Source of the DNA: Daphnia pulex
Lineage: Eukaryota > Arthropoda > Branchiopoda > Diplostraca > Daphniidae
NCBI RefSeq assembly: GCF_021134715.1
Contig: NC_060027.1
Location: 3,720,001 to 3,784,000 of the forward strand
Direction: 5' to 3'
DNA: 64,000 bases
Shown: positions 59,401 to 64,000 of the stretch, one piece after another
How positions within the stretch are numbered: position 1 is the first letter of the stretch
How the letters are laid out: each line of letters begins with the position of its first letter
Notes under the pieces: generated by a model
Database searches by the model: none
What the model was told of the DNA's origin: nothing
Seen by the model: the letters and a program-made list of their open reading frames with translations, nothing else
Position numbers and translations under genes: made by a program

Positions 59401-60586
59401 GACTAACCTCGCGGATAAAATGCAAACCGAGTTGACGAGCTTAAAAGCGCACTTCAATAATCAAAAATCCACTATCGAACTCGAAAAATCTGCATTGACG
59501 GATGCAGTTAAAGCTGCTCAAACGGAAACGGAAGACAAGAATCGACTTTTGGAACAGGCAAACACCGAATTGATGAACCAGAAAGCGCAATATGATCAGC
59601 TAAAATCCGCTTTAGTGGATGCGACTAACCTCGCTGAAACGGAAAAAGAAAAAAATAACAAACTTTTGGATGCAACGCAAACCGAGTTGACGAGCTTAAA
59701 AGCTCACTTCAATAACCAAAAATCCACTATCGAACTCGAAAAATCTGCATTGACGGATGCAGTTAAAGCTGCTCAAACGGAAACGGAAGACAAGAATCGA
59801 CTTTTGGAACAGGCAAAAACTGAATTGATGAACCAGAAAGCGCAATATGATCAGCTAAAATCCAACTTCGATGAAGAAAAATCAGCTTTAGTGGATGAGA
59901 TTAACCTCGCTAAAACGGAAAAAGAAGTTAAGAGCAAACTTTTGGATGCAACGCAAACCGCGTTGACGAGCTTAAAAGCTCACTTCAATAACCAAAAATC
60001 CATTATCGAACTCGAAAAATCTGCATTGACGGATGCAGTTAAAGCTGCTCAAACGGAAACGGAAGACAAGAATCGACTTTTGGAACAGGCAAACACCGAA
60101 TTGATGAACCAGAAAGCGCAATATGTTCAGCTAAAATCCAACTTCGATGAAGAAAAATCCGCTTTAGTCTCGTGCAAAGAAGATATCAAAACTTTGACGG
60201 AAGAATACCACATTCAAAAGGAACTGCTATTGAAATTGACCGATGAGAAAAATGAAGTGGCACAGTCTGCAGCTACTGCCCGACAACAAGCTGAAGCTCT
60301 TGCCACTGAACAAGCTGCAGCACTGACTGAAGCTCTGGGAACATTGCAGCAAGCTGTAAGACATGCGAAAGAGGAAGCACAATCTGATTTGTCAAAACCG
60401 GAAGAAAAAGAAGATCCGGTAGGAATTAATGAAACTTTAGAGGAATGGTTAGTAAAACATGGAATGTTAACCAGAGTACCTCCAAAGACTTGGATCCAAT
60501 TACTGGAGCACTCTGGGTTTTTGATAGAAGAAAAGGCTTCGCATCTCCGAGAAAAAGCTGACAGCCTCTTTCATGATGATCCTTAA
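56483..60586 (+). CDS. Membrane-anchored giant coiled-coil protein with 13 tandem units
   Basis: A single uninterrupted frame of 1,367 residues runs from the ATG at 56483 (context ACAAAATG); the frame is open slightly further upstream but has no earlier ATG. Residues 1-29 form one long hydrophobic segment (MFTSLAVFTVGIFLLYGWAL onward), best read as a signal anchor. A short linker rich in K, T and E follows, then about 1,100 residues of tandem repeat. The full unit is 92 residues, made of two diverged 46-residue modules (KSALVDEINLAETEKEKNSK type and KSALTDAVKAAQTETEDKNR type). Thirteen units occur, with lengths of 92, 85 or 74. The unique C-terminus (about 140 residues) is first alanine/glutamine-rich coiled coil, then a folded-looking tail (ETLEEWLVKHGML, PPKTWIQLLEHSGF). 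No family is recognised; a Golgi tether or cell-surface fibre are possibilities only. AATAAA lies at 60724. Confidence 0.8.
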   Translation: MFTSLAVFTVGIFLLYGWALIIDLFQSVFLTDKTTKHVTPKETKIENAKTENEEKIRLLVLQQTNTKLTELKANTDLQNSILDKDKSALVDATNLAKTEKEKQSKLLDETQTESTNLKAHLNNQKSTIELEKSALTDAVKAAQTETEDKNRLLEQANTELMNQKAQYDQLKSALVDATNLADKMQTELTSLKAHFNNQKSTIELEKSALTDAVKAAQTETEDKNRLLEQANTELMNQKAQYDQLKSALVDATNLAETEKEKNSKLLDATQTELTSLKAHFNNQKSTIELEKSALTDAVKAAQTETEDKNRLLEQAKTELMNQKAQYDQLKSNFDEEKSALVDEINLAETEKEKNSKLLDATQTELTSLKAHFNNQKSTIELEKSALTDAVKAAQTETEDKNRLLEQAKTELMNQKAQYDQLKSNFDEEKSALVDEINLAETEKEKNSKLLDATQTELTSLKAHFNNQKSTIELEKSALTDAVKAAQTETEDKNRLLEQANTELMNQKAQYDQLKSNFDEEKSALVYEINLAETEKEKNSKLLDATQTELTSLKAHFNNQKSTIELEKSALTDAVKAAQTETEDKNRLLEQANTELMNQKAQYDQLKSNFDEEKSALVDEINLAKTEKEVKSKLLDEMQTEFTRFKAHFNNQKSTIELEKSALTDAVKAAQTETEDKNRLLEQAKTELMNQKAQYDQLKSNFDEEKSALVEEINLAETEKEKNSKLLDATQTELTSLKAHFNNQKSTIELEKSALTDAVKAAQTETEDKNRLLEQAKTELMNQKAQYDQLKSNFDEEKSALVDEINLAETEKEKNSKLLDATQTQLMSLKAHFNNQKSTIELEKSALTDAVKAAQTETEDKNRLLEQAKTELMNQKAQYDQLKSALVDATNLAETEKEKNSKLLDATQTELTSLKAHFNNQKSTIELEKSALTDAVKAAQTETEDKNRLLEQANTELMNQKAQYDQLKSALVDATNLADKMQTELTSLKAHFNNQKSTIELEKSALTDAVKAAQTETEDKNRLLEQANTELMNQKAQYDQLKSALVDATNLAETEKEKNNKLLDATQTELTSLKAHFNNQKSTIELEKSALTDAVKAAQTETEDKNRLLEQAKTELMNQKAQYDQLKSNFDEEKSALVDEINLAKTEKEVKSKLLDATQTALTSLKAHFNNQKSIIELEKSALTDAVKAAQTETEDKNRLLEQANTELMNQKAQYVQLKSNFDEEKSALVSCKEDIKTLTEEYHIQKELLLKLTDEKNEVAQSAATARQQAEALATEQAAALTEALGTLQQAVRHAKEEAQSDLSKPEEKEDPVGINETLEEWLVKHGMLTRVPPKTWIQLLEHSGFLIEEKASHLREKADSLFHDDP
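56883..60171 (+). repeat. Coding tandem repeat array, 276-bp full period
   Basis: Thirteen copies of a 276-bp unit, some shortened by 21 bp (SNFDEEK block missing) or by 21 plus 33 bp (ETEKEKNSKLL-type block also missing). Copies are nearly identical at the DNA level, including third codon positions; the segment coding for AQTETEDKNRLLEQA hardly varies. Units 1-2 and 10-11 share the same rare order of short variants, so a block of several units was itself duplicated. This points to recent expansion or gene conversion. Confidence 0.9.
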
Positions 60587-60740
60587 GCAGACGACAACAG
60601 AAACAACCAAAATTAAAACACATTTCTAAACAATGGTAAAGAAGAGGCTAATTTAAAATGTTTTTGGTCTGCTTACTTTCCTCTTCAATCGTTTAAGCAT
60701 TAACTGTATTCTTTGCATGTTTGAATAAAATTTTTCGTAA

Positions 60741-61425
60741 CTACTCGATTAACTTACTCGATTTATTTCCATCCGTATTCCCGGCAAGAAAACTCATGAA
60801 ACTTTCTTTGACCACATCGTTTTCTTTCTTGGCGTCAAACCACTTTACCTGTTGCCAAAATTAGTTTTGTATAATGAAACATCAGAATACACTTGCTGTA
60901 ATGGTCTTAACGAAAATCATTTACCAAATAAGGATAATTCTCCGGTTGAACTTCTCGTGGCTCAAGATAGACAATGAAGGCAATCTCTCCATTCAAGGCC
61001 ATATCATGTAATCTATGATTCTGGCCAAGATTTCGAACTTCGACTACAGCTCAGACCAACCTTGGAAAAACCTACGAAACATGGTGAAATGTAATTAAAG
61101 GAAAATAAAATATTGTAGACTATACACATGAGCACTTAACTTAAAAATTGACACTTTCCAATAATGGTTTCTACAGTCAAAATGTTCTCAGAATTCCTGT
61201 TAATAAGACTTGACAGACTCTCACAGGGAAACACTGAAATTCAATACCACAATGAATTCCAGAAAAAAAAAACTACTTTTCATTCCCACTTTTCCCAGAA
61301 TTCCAGAACAAACTACTCCCAAAAAATTTCCCAAAAGAACCTACTTTCACCCAAGATGTCTTGATACATTAGAGCTACTGTTCCAACAGAAAAGGGTTGG
61401 GGTACTTTCTTCTTCACCACTCCAA
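60741..61425 (-). pseudogene. Unrecognised minus-strand gene fragment, probably decayed
   Basis: Three exon-like pieces with good splice borders are visible: 61425-61351 (VVKKKVPQPFSVGTVALMYQ), about 61043-60925 (LHDMALNGEIAFIVYLEPRE, then NYPYL) and 60848-60741 (VKWFDAKKENDVVKESFMSF to a stop). The last two join cleanly in frame. The first joins a block near 61065 only with a broken frame. The peptides look like true protein sequence, but I recognise no family. It is convergent with the tandem coiled-coil gene, whose 3' end is about 150 bp away. Confidence 0.35.
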
Positions 61426-64000
61426 CTAAAAAATAACAATTTGATGCAGTCAGGAACCTGGAAAGAATAAAAAGGATATGATTATTAGCACTTTCATATT
61501 AATTAACCCCATGACAAACCATTTAATTATTTATGATAACTACATTAGTATTAATTTTAAAGGAAAAGTACTTCATTTTATATACATTAAACATATTTAA
61601 CCCATCTTAACAAAAAAATTGCTGAAAAATATGAAGCAGTTAAGGAAATAATTTGAATGGGGAAAGCTAAAATTCTGTCACCACGCCCACGACCACAAAA
61701 TTAACGTTATTGAAAGCTTAATTCCACAAATGGGAATTTCAAAATTGTTTGTAAACACTGAGCCAATTGTAGAACTTTAACGTTAAATTTTCAATTTAAT
61801 TTAAATTTTCATTTCTAAAGAGACAAATACTCTTTGTACACCAGCCACCTATCAGGCATAAACAGAAGAAAAGGGAAAATAAACCAGTCAACAGAATAAA
61901 ATTCGTTAAGCAGTACGAAAATTCTCTACTAGATATCATGAATGGCAACCGATTTGACAAAAACCATTTCGGCAAATCCTACAAACCCAGTCGATTCGGC
62001 AAAATTGCATGTTTATGACGTAATGAATGCGACACTTGCGACAGTATTAACGTCAGCAATCGACCCCCGTTGATGGGTGACTTCTAAAGGGACTCTATGC
62101 CGTATAATAAATTTAAAAATAAATACAATTACCTTTTAAAAGCACCATGTTATTTGAAATCTTGATGGGGTGCGACAATTTGGGAGTTTCCACTGTCTTG
62201 CGAATACGCAATAGGGGAAAACATGTGGCGACCTCCCTGCCCGTTTTGCAAATGCTGCCGGCTTTGGTCACCATTTCTTCTCAGCTGGCCATGCACAGAG
62301 GGTTCGAATTTACAAAGCGAATATTCCCTCAAGATTAGAAGTGAAATTTCCGGAAAAACGAGACATTCTTCTTCATCTTGAATGGTTCAAAAGGTAGATC
62401 AAAGCCGGCAAATTATTCTTGGGCCATGATGGAAATCTTGAACCACATCGGGCATCAATTGTGTTTCATCACCTGTGAGTTTAAAGATCTATAGGAAGAA
62501 TAAAATGCTCATTAAGATGGATTAATGAAAGAATTACCTGATGCTTTAGTCCCTTGATATAATAGAGGCAGAGAGAATGGAGGTTAAAACGGGCTTGGTA
62601 GTGGAGAACCTGTGCGGTAAGTAACTTTTTCCGACATCTGGTTCTTATTGAGATCAAGTAGATTGTGCTGGTTGACATACGTCTGGTGCCGGCCTTCCAT
62701 GCCCAACTTGAAATGAAAAGAGGAGATTTTGATTTGGTGGGGGTACCACTGCTTTCTATATGACTCCACCAGAACCATTATTAGTCAGTCAACAAGACCG
62801 CAATAATGCCTGTCTTATTAGAGCCAATGGGATAAGTTCCGTTAGCTGTTGGTATACAGGTAGTTGGAGGTTCTTCTGGCTCTACCTGGGGTTCAGATTC
62901 TTCTTCTTCGTTTTGAACGTTGACGACCGTTTGAAAGGAATCGCTGGCAAACTCTAGATAGGATTTATAATTATTGTACTTTAATTTTAACGAATTATTG
63001 GCGTCTTTTATGACAATTACTAGGTGGTTTAATTGTATAGACCTTCATCAACTGAATTGTGGGGTCCACCTGCCTCAACATTTCTTAGCTCAGATTGGAT
63101 TATGCTATTAACAAAAAGGTGTTTTCAAATTTGTCATGACCAAAAACTTTAAATAATGTTGTTATTATATAAAATTAGCCTACACACTATTAAGAATTGT
63201 CAAAGTCTTACTTAATAATCTTGTTTTGCTTGTGTTGTATCACTTGTAGAAATATTCTGTGATGTAAAACTGAGATCCAAGTTGATTCCCATGTTAGACT
63301 GGAAATTGGCATTCTTGCTTTTCAGGCAAATTGGAAAAACATTGTGTCTAGTTGTTCATGTAGGTAGGAGTGGCTGGCTGACACTGAACACTTGAGTTCA
63401 CTTCATCAGGTACTTGTTCTCCCTCGCTGGATTCTTCATAAGCAGAGATGACTTCAACGTCACAATGACTTTAGTGGTCACAATGTACTTGGATGGTTTT
63501 GACTGGTTACTGCAGCATTTGAATTAGTGGTGGTAACTTATGCCAGAAGAAGACACAAAACAAATCTTCTTGTAGCACTCACTCGTTTTTCAGCATTAAG
63601 AGATTGCACATCCAAAGAAAATGAAACAAACCACACCTTATGTCTTGCAATGATGTGATCCAGGAATTCTGGGACCTTCACTTGTTTGCTTTGTTTGAAC
63701 AACATCTAGGGGGAAGGGGCAGCTGTTGGTAACACTACAACGATTGTCGATTGGGCAATCGAGAAACAAAACAAAAGTGAGAGTACGGTTATTATATTGC
63801 CAAATGCTCACTGTGATAAATAATTGAATGACTAAAACGTTTAGCAACACTATGCTGAGTAGGCAGCTTCACAGTTAACAGTCTGTGACGAAGCAGCAGA
63901 GTACGAACGCGAAGGAAAGCCGAGAAGCGAGAACGCCGGACGCGAACAACGTGAGTTTTGATTTTTAACTTTTTACTTTTGTGCTGCAGACGAACTTCCG
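61426..64000. other. Right-hand region with weak minus-strand coding traces
   Basis: Short coding-like pieces appear on the minus strand: about 62957-62773 (acidic EEEESEPQVEPEEPP, then a stop), about 63115-63055, about 63440-63340 (ESSEGEQVPDEV) and about 62330-62150 (Q-, N- and G-rich). They resemble disordered parts of a regulatory protein but do not join convincingly. The last 130 bp, from about 63870, is GC-richer with GCGAGAACG-type sequence and a GTGAGT donor at 63951, which could be a noncoding first exon of a plus-strand gene beyond the window. Confidence 0.25.

Noticed and set aside
56883-60171. Tandem array considered as a CRISPR array or noncoding satellite
   Set aside because: Units are 222-276 bp, lie wholly in one open frame, vary only in multiples of three bases, and have no unique spacers.
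56483-60586. Bacterial contamination or recent bacterial transfer for the coiled-coil gene
   Set aside because: It is embedded in AT-rich arthropod-like sequence with a eukaryotic-style start context and an AATAAA after the stop, and has no bacterial neighbours; transfer long ago cannot be excluded.
63638-63850. Apparent small secreted protein with a hydrophobic N-terminus
   Set aside because: The frame has no ATG at its start, only GTG, with an in-frame stop just upstream; unlikely as a real animal start.
1-64000. Search for retrovirus-like, LTR or Polinton-type elements
   Set aside because: No reverse transcriptase, integrase, capsid or terminal repeat pattern was recognised on either strand.

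Overview
The window reads as arthropod nuclear DNA, most likely a branchiopod crustacean of the Daphnia type. This is inferred from very short introns (mostly 60-100 bp) with clean GT-AG borders, densely packed genes in alternating orientation, arthropod-like orthologues, and a broken gene for a tyrosine-rich YYTEA-repeat protein of a kind I associate with Daphnia. No retrovirus-like, Polinton-like or bacterial block was recognised.

Layout. Positions 1-12.6 kb are gene-poor: one 5' exon of a probable class A GPCR (minus strand), a coding-like but unassigned patch near the left edge, and about 11 kb of AT-rich, microsatellite-rich DNA. From 12.6 to 46.9 kb lies a compact block of conserved genes: PELP1 (+), heparan sulfate 6-O-sulfotransferase (-), the HECT ubiquitin ligase TRIP12 (+, 18 coding exons), ribosomal protein RpL35A/eL33 (+), an aldo-keto reductase (-), a calaxin-like EF-hand protein (-), ESF1 (+), NAA30 (-), DNAAF10/WDR92 (+) and a TJAP1-like coiled-coil gene (+). 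From 47 to 64 kb the sequence becomes accessory: a long hairpin, a tandemly duplicated spliced-looking but mostly non-coding locus, an orphan reading frame, a 36-bp perfect palindrome with clustered ETS-type sites, the broken tyrosine-rich gene, a single-exon membrane-anchored coiled-coil protein of 1,367 residues built from 13 nearly identical tandem units, and weak gene fragments on the minus strand.

How the genes relate. Three genes serve ribosome production (PELP1 in the Rix1-type 60S maturation complex, ESF1 in pre-rRNA processing, RpL35A in the large subunit), and intron 1 of RpL35A has a candidate H/ACA snoRNA. Two serve axonemal dynein (the calaxin-like protein at the docking complex, DNAAF10 in dynein pre-assembly), and both have RFX X-box-like sites 45-105 bp upstream of their start codons. 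The calaxin-like gene and ESF1 are divergent over a 361-bp shared promoter.

The most unusual object is the tandem coiled-coil gene at 56.5-60.6 kb. Its 92-residue unit is two diverged 46-residue modules, and the length variants among units differ by exactly 7 or 11 residues, the steps that keep a coiled coil in phase. Exon limits below were read by eye from frame and splice consensus; there is no transcript support.
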